Translations under genes and position numbers: made by a program
The notes under the pieces: generated by a model
The model's database searches: none
What the model saw: the letters and a program-made list of their open reading frames with translations, nothing else
Told to the model about the DNA's origin: nothing
Part shown: positions 34,134 to 42,984 of the stretch, in pieces
How positions within the stretch are numbered: the first letter of the stretch is position 1
Layout of the letters: each line of letters begins with the position of its first letter
Source: Planctomycetota bacterium
GTDB lineage: Bacteria; Planctomycetota; UBA1135; GCA-002686595
Direction of reading: 5' to 3'
Assembly: GCA_014237855.1 (NCBI GenBank)
Contig: JABACD010000001.1
Coordinates: 62,001-126,000, forward strand
DNA: 64,000 nt

Positions 34134-36416
34134 CTAGAGCATGGAGACTGGATCCACGTCGACGGTGATGCGCGAACGGGGGTTATCCGCAGCGAAGCGC
34201 GTCAGGATCGAACGAGCGGTCGAGAGACCCGCGTTGAGCTCGGGAGCCTTGAGGAGGAAGTGCTGACGATAGCGTCCGCGCAGTCGTGAAATCGCTGCCG
34301 GAGCCGGGCCCAGGACCAGTACATCCGTTGGACTGGTGTTTGCCCGGATCGTGGCCGCACAGTCTCTCGCAGCTCCGCAGCAAGCTGCCTCACTCTCATC
34401 CTCGAAGACGGCTCGAATCAAGCGCCCATGAGGTGGATAGCCAAGCTCCTCGCGCAGCAAGATCTCCTGGGCAGCAAAGCCCTCGAAGTCGTGTTCTGCC
34501 GCCAGTTGAATGGCAGGGTGATCCGGTGTCTGTGTCTGCACGACGATCTCTCCCGCCGTGTCTCCGCGGCCCGCACGACCGGCAACCTGGGCTAAGAGCT
34601 GGAAGGTCCGCTCTGCAGCTCGGAAGTCGGGTAGGTGCAGAGCGCTGTCTGCCGACACGATCCCCACCAGGGTGACGTTTGGAAAGTCGAGGCCCTTGGC
34701 GATCATCTGGGTCCCGACAAGCACATCGATCTCACCATCGCCAAAGGCATCCAGCACTCGCTCGTAGTCTTCCGGCCTACGCATGGTGTCCGAATCCATA
34801 CGTGAGATCCTCGCCTCGGGCAGAAGCTGCCCCAAGGACTCCTCGATTCGCTCACTGCCCAGCCCCAGATAGCGCAACCCCGGTCGCGTACAGCTCGGGC
34901 ATTCCTTCGGGGGCACCTGCTCCTCACAACAGCTGTGGCAGACCGCGCGGCCGATTCCCCGGTGAAAGGTCAGGGCCACATCACACTGGCTGCAAGAGAC
35001 GGTCTCTCGGCAGCCAGGGCACCAGAGTACTGGCGCAAATCCGCGTCGATTCAGGAAGAGAATCGTCTGTTCTTTCTTCTCCAAGCGATCGCGCATGAGC
35101 TGCTCGAGGCGATGCGAGAAGAGCTTGGGGCCCTCCTTGGTCGCCTTCTCCTGACACATGTCGACGATCTCCACCCGGGGTAGCCGACCACCGCCAACCC
35201 TCTCGGTGAGCATCAGCCGTCGATAGCGCCCCTCCGCTGCATTATTCCAGGTCTCGAGAGACGGCGTCGCAGATCCCAGGACACACACGGCCCCTGCCTC
35301 CTTCGCTCGCACCACGGCAATGTCTCTCGCAGAGTATCGAGGCGTGCTTGCTTGCTTGAAGGATGGTTCGTGCTCCTCGTCGACGACAATCACTCCCAGG
35401 TCTGGCATGGGCGCGAACACCGCCGAGCGAGCGCCCACGACCACGCGTAGCTCCCCACGCCGTACTCGTTGCCAGGTCTGTAGCCTCTGGGCGTCGCTCA
35501 CACGAGAGTGCATGACCGCAACCTCTCCGAAGCGCGAGCGGAACCAGCTAACAGTCTGAGGAGTCAGCGCGATCTCGGGTACCAGCACGATCGCTCCGCG
35601 CCCGCAGGCCAGAGCACGCTCGATGACCCGTAGATAGACTTCAGTCTTGCCACTCCCCGTCACACCCTGCAGGAGGAAGGTAGACCAGGTACGAGCCTCA
35701 ACCTCTGCCCCCATGGCCTCGACAGCACTCTCCTGGCCTCCGGAGAGCTGAGAGGGCCTCTCTCGCTTCTTGGCGGGCCCCAGGAGCGGGTCAGGGGCAC
35801 ACTCGACCTTATCGATGCGCACCCAGTCTCGGCGCTCGAGCGAGCGCGCCGGAGCATCCGAGAGGTTCAGCTGCCGGGAGATCTCGCGCAGCTCCACCGG
35901 CTCGCCAATTTCCAGCAAGGTGCGCAGCAAGCGATGCTGCTTGGGAAAGCGATCAATCACCTCTCCGAGCTCGGACTCCCCGATACCCTCCCGTGCCTCG
36001 ATCACCAGGCGCTTGCGAACGCCCTTCTCCCGCTTGAGCGAAGCCGGCAAGACAGCACCGAGGGCCTCCCCCCAGGCACATGCGTAGTAGCCTGCAATCC
36101 AGCGCGTGAGCTCCAGCAGGCTCTTGTCGATGATCGGCTCCTCATCGAGCACGGCCGCCAGCTTGCGCACCTTCTTCGGCTCAAGCTCACACTCCTCATC
36201 GATACCGACAACGACCCCGACCTCACGTCGCGAGCCGAAAGGTACGGCAACCCGCATCCCCTCTGACAGACACTCCCGAAACTCCGCTGGCACCGCATAG
36301 GTGAACTCTCTTCGCAGGGGCTTACGAAGCGCCACCTGAGCGTAGAGAAGGTCCTCGCGCTCGGGCTCCGCCTCCTCTCCAAAGAGAGAGTTGGGTCTCA
36401 CGGATTCCGTCGCCAC
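34134..36416 (-). CDS. priA: Primosomal replication-restart helicase PriA
   Basis: A 760-residue 3'-5' helicase. It has the N-terminal 3'-DNA-binding domain (YAQVALRKPLRREFTYAVP), a winged-helix part, Walker A GVTGSGKTE (around 251-258 from the chosen start), DEEH at 346-349, SATPS, and paired cysteine motifs (CPGC, CSQC, CHSC, CPSC) that bind two zincs. Helicase motifs V and VI (GTQMIAKGLDFPNVTLVG, QVAGRAGRG) are intact. I prefer GTG at 36416, 20 bases after mazG; a TTG at 36452 would overlap mazG and lacks a ribosome-binding site. It is the last gene of the long minus-strand cluster. Confidence 0.95.
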   Translation of the reverse strand: MATESVRPNSLFGEEAEPEREDLLYAQVALRKPLRREFTYAVPAEFRECLSEGMRVAVPFGSRREVGVVVGIDEECELEPKKVRKLAAVLDEEPIIDKSLLELTRWIAGYYACAWGEALGAVLPASLKREKGVRKRLVIEAREGIGESELGEVIDRFPKQHRLLRTLLEIGEPVELREISRQLNLSDAPARSLERRDWVRIDKVECAPDPLLGPAKKRERPSQLSGGQESAVEAMGAEVEARTWSTFLLQGVTGSGKTEVYLRVIERALACGRGAIVLVPEIALTPQTVSWFRSRFGEVAVMHSRVSDAQRLQTWQRVRRGELRVVVGARSAVFAPMPDLGVIVVDEEHEPSFKQASTPRYSARDIAVVRAKEAGAVCVLGSATPSLETWNNAAEGRYRRLMLTERVGGGRLPRVEIVDMCQEKATKEGPKLFSHRLEQLMRDRLEKKEQTILFLNRRGFAPVLWCPGCRETVSCSQCDVALTFHRGIGRAVCHSCCEEQVPPKECPSCTRPGLRYLGLGSERIEESLGQLLPEARISRMDSDTMRRPEDYERVLDAFGDGEIDVLVGTQMIAKGLDFPNVTLVGIVSADSALHLPDFRAAERTFQLLAQVAGRAGRGDTAGEIVVQTQTPDHPAIQLAAEHDFEGFAAQEILLREELGYPPHGRLIRAVFEDESEAACCGAARDCAATIRANTSPTDVLVLGPAPAAISRLRGRYRQHFLLKAPELNAGLSTARSILTRFAADNPRSRITVDVDPVSML

Positions 36417-36436
36417 TTGATTATCACCCAGACCCG

Positions 36437-36721
36437 CTAGGCACAGGCGCAAGGAGTCGACTCACAGCGCGGACAACCCCTGGCGTACTTCTTCATTGCC
36501 GCCTCCTGCAGATCGATACCGGACATGGAGGCCAGCGTGGATAGCCACGCAATCACATCGGCAAACTCCCCTTCCAGCTCTTCCTGCTGACCGCGACGCA
36601 GAGCCCGAGTGAGCTCACCAACCTCCTCGCAAAACCACATGTGCGTGCCCTCGAGCCCTCGAGACGAATCACGATCGAAGTAGATCTTCTCGATCAACTG
36701 CTGAAACTCATTGATCTTCAT
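36437..36721 (-). CDS. MazG-like nucleotide pyrophosphohydrolase with C-terminal Cys motif
   Basis: A 94-residue all-alpha protein with the MazG metal motifs EEVGELTRAL (about 32-41) and EFADVIAWL (about 52-60). These hold the glutamates and aspartate that bind magnesium for NTP-to-NMP pyrophosphate cleavage. After the fold comes an unusual tail, CPRCESTPCACA, able to bind a metal. It overlaps the SpoIIE-like gene by four bases and precedes priA. A house-cleaning role in removing aberrant nucleotides is the general expectation; the substrate is unknown. Confidence 0.82.
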   Translation of the reverse strand: MKINEFQQLIEKIYFDRDSSRGLEGTHMWFCEEVGELTRALRRGQQEELEGEFADVIAWLSTLASMSGIDLQEAAMKKYARGCPRCESTPCACA

Positions 36722-38112
36722 GCGGGAGAACGCCTGATCGTGAGAATAGAAATATCATGTGGAAAATCCTCTTCGCCGGCGAAGGAATCCAGGGCGCTAT
36801 CGATCGACTCAAGCAGCTCTCCACTCGGCCCGAAGGCCCGCTTCATGGCGAGTCGATAGAACGACTTCTCGCCCAGCTCACTGCTCTGCTCGTCATGCAC
36901 CTGGAGCGGCCCTGTATTTGAGAGCAACAGCCGGTCACCAGCAGCAAGATGCACCTTGCCGGACTTCAGCGTTCGATCAAAGATCGGCCCTCGATCGAAA
37001 CCAAGAGCTATACCCTCCGGCTGAACAGGCTTCAGGACCTTCCCTTCACTGACGAAGTGCAGGAGTGGCACCTTGTGCCCAGCACAGGCGACCTCGGCCT
37101 CACCCGTGGTGGGCTGGATCACCACGTAGAGCGCAGTCGCGTACATACCGCGGCGCACCCCCTTTGCCAGGTAACGGTTGATCAGCTGAATGCCCTCGAC
37201 CATGTCCTCGCTCCTCGGGAGGACCGAACTCAGGTAAGCGCGAGCCGTGGCCCCGATCAGGGCTCCCGGAATGCCATCTCCACTGATCTCGCAGACCAAC
37301 AAGCCAAAGCGTCCGTCCTCGTACTCGAACACATCGTAGAAGTCTCCACCAGGAGTCGGGCAGCCGATCTGGAGCGCCTCCAGATCGTAACCGGGAATGT
37401 CTGGTGTGCCTTCCGGCAACAAGGCCTCACGCACCTCTTCCGCCACCTCCATCTCTCGCTCCCGCGCAACACTCGCAAGCTGCTGCTCCTGCGCGTCCTT
37501 CAGAGAGCTGGCCATCTTGTCGATCTCCCGGGCCAGTGCGCGTACCTCTCCACCAATCCGCACGTGAGTGCGTTTCATGAGGTTCCCGCCAGCGATCTGC
37601 CGAACATCATCCACCAGTCCCTCGATCGGAGTCGCCACCGAGTGGGCAACCACGAATGAGACGACAGCTCCGACAGCGATGACCAGAGCCATGATTCCCA
37701 GGATCAGATCTCGCAATCCACTTCCCGCCCGACCGCTGTCCTCCGGTACCAGCAAGTGAACAACCCGATCCTGATCATCGCCACCATGCCCTTCGTAGAG
37801 TTCGGCCTGTTCGTCTCGACCTTCAATGAGGCCATAGCGAACGGGAAAACGCTTGACGTTTGTCCCCGGGATGATGACGGCACGGCTGCCTTCCTGTTCG
37901 TAGTTGCCAACCTGCCCTTCCTTGGCGGTCAAGGCAACGGACTCACCAATTCGCTGCGCTATGGCTGAGGAGGCCTCATTGGTGACTCCGTGACTCAGAA
38001 GGTAACCGGCGATTCCCATGACCACGGCCAGTGCCGTGGTCATTGCCAGGGTGAACCTGAGTTTGAGTGACATCCCGCTGCCACTCGAGGAGCTCGCTCG
38101 GCGATTACTCAT
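36718..38112 (-). CDS. HAMP-PP2C (SpoIIE/RsbU-like) membrane protein, altered metal sites
   Basis: A 464-residue sensor-type protein. A first membrane helix (about 20-41), an extracytoplasmic domain of about 90 residues, a second helix (135-158), a HAMP linker (160-212), a short coiled coil, then a SpoIIE/PPM phosphatase domain from about 225. GGDFYDVF keeps one metal site. The usual DVSG is EISG (E275), and the usual YTDG is SNTG, so that aspartate is lost (T400). The final DD pair is HD (D453). Reduced activity or a pseudophosphatase role is therefore possible. It sits between lipid genes and mazG with four-base overlaps on both sides. No partner anti-sigma or STAS gene is adjacent. Confidence 0.85.
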   Translation of the reverse strand: MSNRRASSSSGSGMSLKLRFTLAMTTALAVVMGIAGYLLSHGVTNEASSAIAQRIGESVALTAKEGQVGNYEQEGSRAVIIPGTNVKRFPVRYGLIEGRDEQAELYEGHGGDDQDRVVHLLVPEDSGRAGSGLRDLILGIMALVIAVGAVVSFVVAHSVATPIEGLVDDVRQIAGGNLMKRTHVRIGGEVRALAREIDKMASSLKDAQEQQLASVAREREMEVAEEVREALLPEGTPDIPGYDLEALQIGCPTPGGDFYDVFEYEDGRFGLLVCEISGDGIPGALIGATARAYLSSVLPRSEDMVEGIQLINRYLAKGVRRGMYATALYVVIQPTTGEAEVACAGHKVPLLHFVSEGKVLKPVQPEGIALGFDRGPIFDRTLKSGKVHLAAGDRLLLSNTGPLQVHDEQSSELGEKSFYRLAMKRAFGPSGELLESIDSALDSFAGEEDFPHDISILTIRRSPA

Positions 38113-38597
38113 GTTCCTATCTCCATCGTCCAGGGCGCATCGACCAAGAGCCGCAGCGGCAACATCACCAGAGCCAGTCCGTAGATGCCTGCGACCACAT
38201 CATCAAGCATGATGCCGTCTCCACCTCCGATTCGCTCGAATCTACGTACAGGAGGGGGTTTGGCGATGTCAAAGAAGCGAAATGCGCAAAAGGCTGTGAG
38301 CAGGGCCAACAGGCTAGGACCCTGCACCCAGGCGACAACAATCAGGTAGCCGACCACCTCGTCGAGGACGAACCAGCCGGGATCTTTCTTGCCCGCGTAG
38401 CGCTCTGCCCAGGCACCAAGGGATCTACCCAGCAGATAGACCGAGAGAGCAGCGAGCAGAACCCACAGGAGGAACCACTCGGTTCCCGCCAGAGCCCATG
38501 CGATGACAACCCCTCCAAGCGTCCCGAACGTCCCGGGCGCCACCGGGATCAGGCCCAGGAAGCCGCAGGTCGCCAGTGCTAGCTTGAACCGATCCAT
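38109..38597 (-). CDS. pgpA: Phosphatidylglycerophosphatase A
   Basis: A 162-residue membrane enzyme that dephosphorylates phosphatidylglycerophosphate, the step after PgsA. It shows GLIPVAPGTFGTLGGVVIAWAL at the N-terminus, VLDEVVGYLIVV, and FRFFDIAKPPPVRRFER, followed by GGDGIMLDDVVAGIYG with the conserved aspartates. All are PgpA signatures. Its ATG shares one base with the pgsA stop (TGATG), so the two consecutive steps of phosphatidylglycerol synthesis are translationally coupled. Confidence 0.95.
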   Translation of the reverse strand: MDRFKLALATCGFLGLIPVAPGTFGTLGGVVIAWALAGTEWFLLWVLLAALSVYLLGRSLGAWAERYAGKKDPGWFVLDEVVGYLIVVAWVQGPSLLALLTAFCAFRFFDIAKPPPVRRFERIGGGDGIMLDDVVAGIYGLALVMLPLRLLVDAPWTMEIGT

Positions 38598-39232
38598 CAG
38601 TCTCCCCCGCTCAGGAGATCTCGAGTACGCAGGACATAGGAGACGCCGGAGCCGACCGTTGCCACCAGGGTCGCCACGATCAGCAGGGTCAGTACCGGGT
38701 TCCACACCGCTAGCCATCCTTCGGGCCAGTCAAAGCCGGGGATGAACATGACTCCGGCAACAGCAAAGCACTGCACCAGCATCTTGATCTTGCCAAACCT
38801 GTCTGCGGCGAACTCCTTACCCACACTCTCCACATAACCGCGCAACCCCGTCACCAGGAACTCCCTGGCCAGGATGATGACCACGAACCAGGCAGGAATG
38901 CGATCGCGAGACCAGGGCGTCACCGCGAGGAAGATCAAGGTGCCGACCACCAGCACCTTGTCCACGAATGGGTCGGCAATGCGTCCGAAGACGCTGACCT
39001 GGCCGTAGCGGCGGGCCAGGTACCCGTCGAGCACGTCCGTGGCCGCAAGAATGACGAAGAGCCAGAAGCAGGTCTGGATCACGACACGCATGGGCAGGCT
39101 GAGCCCACCGAACTCAAGCGTGTCCTGCAGCTCGAGTTCCGCGGTCAAGCTCAACACGAAGAACAGGAAGGCTGCACCTACAAATCGCAGCGCTGTGATC
39201 CTGTTGGGCCAGTTCGCGAATACTCCGCTCAC
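38597..39232 (-). CDS. pgsA: CDP-diacylglycerol-glycerol-3-phosphate 3-phosphatidyltransferase
   Basis: A 211-residue polytopic membrane enzyme. The CDP-alcohol phosphatidyltransferase motif is complete: DVLDGYLARRYGQVSVFGRI followed by ADPFVDK, giving the DGxxAR...G...DxxxD pattern near residues 63-86. About six hydrophobic segments are visible. It makes phosphatidylglycerophosphate from CDP-diacylglycerol. The start overlaps the rimO stop by four bases. Confidence 0.95.
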   Translation of the reverse strand: MSGVFANWPNRITALRFVGAAFLFFVLSLTAELELQDTLEFGGLSLPMRVVIQTCFWLFVILAATDVLDGYLARRYGQVSVFGRIADPFVDKVLVVGTLIFLAVTPWSRDRIPAWFVVIILAREFLVTGLRGYVESVGKEFAADRFGKIKMLVQCFAVAGVMFIPGFDWPEGWLAVWNPVLTLLIVATLVATVGSGVSYVLRTRDLLSGGD

Positions 39233-40575
39233 TCGTGATCTCCCTTCACTGGACTGCAGACCAAATTGAACTCCTGATCGAGCCCGACAGCTTGAGTACG
39301 CAATAACTCGCCCGGCTGCGCATCGCCACCCTCGATGCGGACGATCAGGTCGACCTCGGGGGCATCACGTTCCGTCCGGCCGATCACTCCCCCGTGGGGG
39401 CTGCTCTCATCCACGAGGACCTCGATCTCCTCGCCGATCCGCCCCTCCTGCTCATGGGCGAGGAGCGTATCTCGAAGCTCAAGCACCCGAGCATGCCGGG
39501 CCAGCGCTTCCTCCTCCGGAACTCGGCCCTCCAGCTCGAAGCTCGGAGTCCCAGCCTCGGGTGAGTAGACAAATGCCCCGACGCGGGTAAGACGATAGGC
39601 CCGCAGGAGCTCGAGCACCTCGTCAGCATCCTGCTCGGTCTCCCCAGGAAAGCCCATCAACAGGGTGGTCCGTACGGTGATGTCCGGGACCTCATCGTGG
39701 AGGCGGTCCAGCAGGCGCCGAACCTGGTCCCCTGTGCCGGCCCGCGCCATGCTCCGTAGCACGCCTGTGGCAGCGTGCTGCACGGGAATATCCAGGTAGG
39801 TCGCCACCCGGTCATGCTCGCGGAGCAGCGTTGTCAGCTCCCATGGAAAGTCGTTCGGGTAGGCATACATCAACCGCAGCCAGTGCAGGCCTTCAGTCTC
39901 CGCCAGAGCTTCGACGAGTTCCGGCAGGCGCTTGCCAATATCTCGACCCCAAGCAGTGGAGTCCTCTGCCACCAGGACCAGCTCTCGAGCTCCAGCGGCC
40001 ACCAGCTCCTCTGCCTCTGAGCACAGGGATTCGATCGACTTGGAGCGATGCCCACCACGAATGGATGGAATCGTACAGAACGTGCACTTGTGGTCGCAGC
40101 CGTGCGAAATGCGCAGGTAGGAGTACGAGCTAGGAGTCGCCAGCAGGCGCGCACCCTCGCGATCAGGTTCGCGCTCGACGGGGCCCTCAAGATAGCGGGG
40201 AACACGGTCTCCCTCCGAAAGTCGACGGATCGATCCCGCCAGCTCTCTGTAGTCTGAGATCTCGGCAAAGAGATCGACTCGAGGAAAACGCTCTTGGAGC
40301 TTCCTGCGGTATCGCTGGACAAGACAACCAGCGACGACCACGTTCTCGAGTTCCCCACGCGCCTTGCGCTCCAGCTGAGCGCGAATCGTGTCGCTCGACT
40401 CCTTCTCGGCTGGCCCGATAAAGGAGCAGGTGTTGATGACCACCGTTCCGGCAACCTCAGGATCCCCGGTGACGAGCAGTCCCTCTTCCGCCATCCTCCC
40501 AAGGATCAACTCGGAGTCGATAAGGTTCCTGGCACAACCCAGGTGAATGAGAGAGACAGTCTTCGGGTCGATCAC
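39229..40575 (-). CDS. rimO: Ribosomal protein S12 methylthiotransferase RimO
   Basis: A 448-residue radical-SAM enzyme. The N-terminal UPF0004 domain binds the second cluster through C14, C50 and C84 (HLGCARN, NTCSF, AGCLVQR). The radical SAM cysteines are C160, C164 and C167 in SHGCDHKCTFCTIPS. A C-terminal TRAM domain begins near 370. RGGHRSKS after the third cysteine and the opening LGCARNLIDSE separate it from the tRNA enzyme MiaB. It modifies an aspartate of S12. It lies between the ftsK-like gene and pgsA. Confidence 0.95.
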   Translation of the reverse strand: MIDPKTVSLIHLGCARNLIDSELILGRMAEEGLLVTGDPEVAGTVVINTCSFIGPAEKESSDTIRAQLERKARGELENVVVAGCLVQRYRRKLQERFPRVDLFAEISDYRELAGSIRRLSEGDRVPRYLEGPVEREPDREGARLLATPSSYSYLRISHGCDHKCTFCTIPSIRGGHRSKSIESLCSEAEELVAAGARELVLVAEDSTAWGRDIGKRLPELVEALAETEGLHWLRLMYAYPNDFPWELTTLLREHDRVATYLDIPVQHAATGVLRSMARAGTGDQVRRLLDRLHDEVPDITVRTTLLMGFPGETEQDADEVLELLRAYRLTRVGAFVYSPEAGTPSFELEGRVPEEEALARHARVLELRDTLLAHEQEGRIGEEIEVLVDESSPHGGVIGRTERDAPEVDLIVRIEGGDAQPGELLRTQAVGLDQEFNLVCSPVKGDHE

Positions 40576-40623
40576 TTGGACACGGATAGGTCGCCTGGCA
40601 GCCCATGGGCCGGAGGCGGGAAA

Positions 40624-42984
40624 CTACTCCGCACCGACCGCGGAGAGCCACTCCTCGCGGTCCATGAGTATATCGCGCTGCTTGCCATCGATATAAGGTC
40701 CGATGAAACCCAGCTCCTGTAGCTCGTCCAGGACGGTGCAGGACTGCTTGAAATCGAGGCCGAACTGGCGCTGGAGAAGTGAGACGGCCACACGTGACTC
40801 GGTCAGGATCAGGTCAGCGGCGAGACGGGCCTCATCGGAAGCATTCCGCGCCGGCGAGGGCTGGGGCTTGATCACGACCACGGGCTCCCCCGAGGACCCC
40901 GAATCGGCGTCCTGGGCCTCCGCTGGATCATCGAAGAGGTCCATCTGGGTCTCTCCATTCTCGTCGACATCCGTCGAAGGAGCCTCAACCTCGGCTCCTG
41001 GCTCGGAGAGCTCGACAGAGGCCGCTGCTTCGAGCTCCACGGGCTCCTCATCAGCGCTGACCGGCTCTGTGGCCCCCTCAGCGGGGCCCTCGGAGCCGAC
41101 CAGCTCTTCGCCCTCTTCGATCTCTTCAGCCTCCTCGTAGCCCTCTTCTCCCTCTTCGACCTCGACGTACTCGTACTCCTCATCCTCGCCCTCGGCGGCC
41201 TCGAGCTCTTCTTCTTCCTCCTCGTCGTCGTCTACGTAGACGAATTCCTCTTCACTGGCTTCCAGGTCTTCCTCCGCGCCTTCCTCGACCTCGACGTACT
41301 CGTACTCCTGGTCATCTTCAGATCCCTCGGCCTCGAGTTCCTCATCGGCCCCTTCCTCGCCCTCCTCGACCTCCTCGACCTCCTCGACCTCCTCGACCTC
41401 AACGTACTCGTACTCCTCGTCATCGTCGGGCTCCGCGGCCTCGAGTTCCTCTTCGGACTCTTCCTCGTCCTCTTCGACCTCGACGTACTCGTACTCCTCC
41501 TCGTCCCCCCCAGCGGCTTCGAGCTCCTCTTCCTCGCCCTCTTCAACCTCGACGTATTCGAACTCCTCGTCGTCCTCCGGCTCCACGGCTTCGAGCTCCT
41601 CATCGGCCTCATCGGCCTCATCGGCCTCGTCGGCCTCGTCGGCCTCGATGATCTCCGCCTCCTCTTCAGCGACTGCCTCGACTCCCTCAGACGACTGAGG
41701 GGGGGTCTCCACGGGGGCCTCCTCTGGCTCCGCGGCTTCGAGTTCTTCAGCCGTCTTCTCTTCCGCGACGTCCTCGTACTCCCAGTCGCCCTCGGGGTCG
41801 GCCCCCCCCGCCGGCACTTCCTCGTCGACCGGGGTGGCGCCTCTTGCCTCGGAAGGCCTCCAAAGGGTCTTGGAGCTCTCAGGATTCGTCGAATTCGCGG
41901 CCTCTTCGCCCTCCTCGACCTCGATTTGAGTCGTTGAGGGGACCTCCCAGCTCGGGCGGGGCGCACCGGACTCGACCTTGAGGACTTCGACCGGCTGGGA
42001 CTCCTGGTCCCCGTCTAGCTGCGCTTCGGATTCGGCGTCTGCTTCGTCGACGCCCAGACCCGCTGCCACGAGCCCCGGCTCGCCGTTCGATTCGTCAACC
42101 AGATCGACGTCAGCGGTGTCGACGGGATCCGCTCCACGACTGGGAGTCCAGAGCTGCGTGGATCCGCTTTCGTCGCGATCTCCGGTTTCGTCGGTTGAAT
42201 CTTGGGCTGTTGCATCGCTGTCTTCGAGCGGCTGAGCGCCCGAAGGTATTTCCCCTACAAGTCGAGGATCTTCTGGGTACGGATTTGATGACTCATTCTT
42301 GTGGACCCAGGTGGGAACTCCCCCTGCGATGACCTCTTGGTAGTCCGGTTTCTCAATAGCTGCGGCCTCGGCAGCATCGATCTTCTCAGTGTCAGGGAGC
42401 AGAGCCTGGGCTTCCTCGGCACTGACACTCTCGCCGAATCCGGATTGCCGGTCTTCTGCCAGCGCTCCGACTCCGTGTGTCCTAGCGACCGAGAGACGAT
42501 CTTCTTGCCCTTTTTTCCGGCCTAGAAGCTCATTTTCTCGCAACCAGGTCAGCCAAATCGGTGCGGAGAAGGCCGCCAGGCCGATCAAGGCCCCTACCGG
42601 AGTCGAGAGGTAGTTCGCCAGGAAGCCCCCCGTGGAGGCCCCCAGACCACCACCGGCGGTGTCCGTGAGAGCCCCCAGGAGTATCGCCAGACCAGCGCTT
42701 GTTCCCGCAATGCCGGACGCATCCCGGCCCAGGTCATCGAAGTCGCCGCGGAGGAAGACCCGGGCCCCCAGGAAGGCCATACCGAGGGAGAACAAGAGCG
42801 CAGGCCACCCTCCGAAGGCCAGCACAACAGTTCGAGCGATGGCTCCGACTCCGGTAGCCCCCTCCCCAGGAACTCCTCGCCAAAAGGCGATCAGAACCGA
42901 GACGCCCACGACCGAGGCAGCAGTGAAGATTGTGGGACCGAGGAGGTCGGCGCCCGAGACGCCCTTGCGCTTGGTGTTACTCAT
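40624..42984 (-). CDS. Motor-less FtsK-like protein: membrane segments, acidic repeats, gamma-like winged helix
   Basis: A 786-residue protein. Hydrophobic segments at about 18-37, 50-76, 93-108 and 118-148 resemble the FtsK four-helix anchor. Residues 160-400 are Asp/Glu/Ser/Pro-rich, and 400-690 are extremely acidic with six YVEVEE/LEAAE-type repeats. The last 70 residues (about 717-780) form an FtsK-gamma-like winged helix: LAADLILTESRVAVSLLQRQ, then ELGFIGPYIDGKQRDIL, parallel to the adjacent ftsK gamma domain. There is no Walker A, Walker B or alpha domain. It overlaps the ftsK stop by eight bases and is co-translated with it. I infer a non-translocating partner or decoy of FtsK; no function is known to me. 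Confidence 0.8.
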   Translation of the reverse strand: MSNTKRKGVSGADLLGPTIFTAASVVGVSVLIAFWRGVPGEGATGVGAIARTVVLAFGGWPALLFSLGMAFLGARVFLRGDFDDLGRDASGIAGTSAGLAILLGALTDTAGGGLGASTGGFLANYLSTPVGALIGLAAFSAPIWLTWLRENELLGRKKGQEDRLSVARTHGVGALAEDRQSGFGESVSAEEAQALLPDTEKIDAAEAAAIEKPDYQEVIAGGVPTWVHKNESSNPYPEDPRLVGEIPSGAQPLEDSDATAQDSTDETGDRDESGSTQLWTPSRGADPVDTADVDLVDESNGEPGLVAAGLGVDEADAESEAQLDGDQESQPVEVLKVESGAPRPSWEVPSTTQIEVEEGEEAANSTNPESSKTLWRPSEARGATPVDEEVPAGGADPEGDWEYEDVAEEKTAEELEAAEPEEAPVETPPQSSEGVEAVAEEEAEIIEADEADEADEADEADEELEAVEPEDDEEFEYVEVEEGEEEELEAAGGDEEEYEYVEVEEDEEESEEELEAAEPDDDEEYEYVEVEEVEEVEEVEEGEEGADEELEAEGSEDDQEYEYVEVEEGAEEDLEASEEEFVYVDDDEEEEEELEAAEGEDEEYEYVEVEEGEEGYEEAEEIEEGEELVGSEGPAEGATEPVSADEEPVELEAAASVELSEPGAEVEAPSTDVDENGETQMDLFDDPAEAQDADSGSSGEPVVVIKPQPSPARNASDEARLAADLILTESRVAVSLLQRQFGLDFKQSCTVLDELQELGFIGPYIDGKQRDILMDREEWLSAVGAE
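41134..41565 (-). repeat. Six acidic coding repeats in the FtsK-like protein
   Basis: Residues 474-617 hold six units of 18-36 residues. Each has an aromatic core (EYEYVEVEE in four, EFEYVEVEE in one, EFVYVDDDE in one) and mostly ends in EELEAAE or a variant. Spacing between cores is variable, so the array is imperfect. Charge is almost purely negative, with regularly placed tyrosines and valines. Confidence 0.85.
41596..41643 (-). repeat. Nine-base tandem repeat coding for ADE triplets
   Basis: Five consecutive copies of an Ala-Asp-Glu triplet (GCCTCATCG or GCCTCGTCG on the plus strand) lie directly upstream of the larger acidic repeats. Copy number is likely to vary by replication slippage. 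Confidence 0.75.

Noticed and set aside
41596..41643. CRISPR-like short repeats
   Set aside because: The nine-base repeats are in frame, directly adjacent without spacers, and code for an ADE run.
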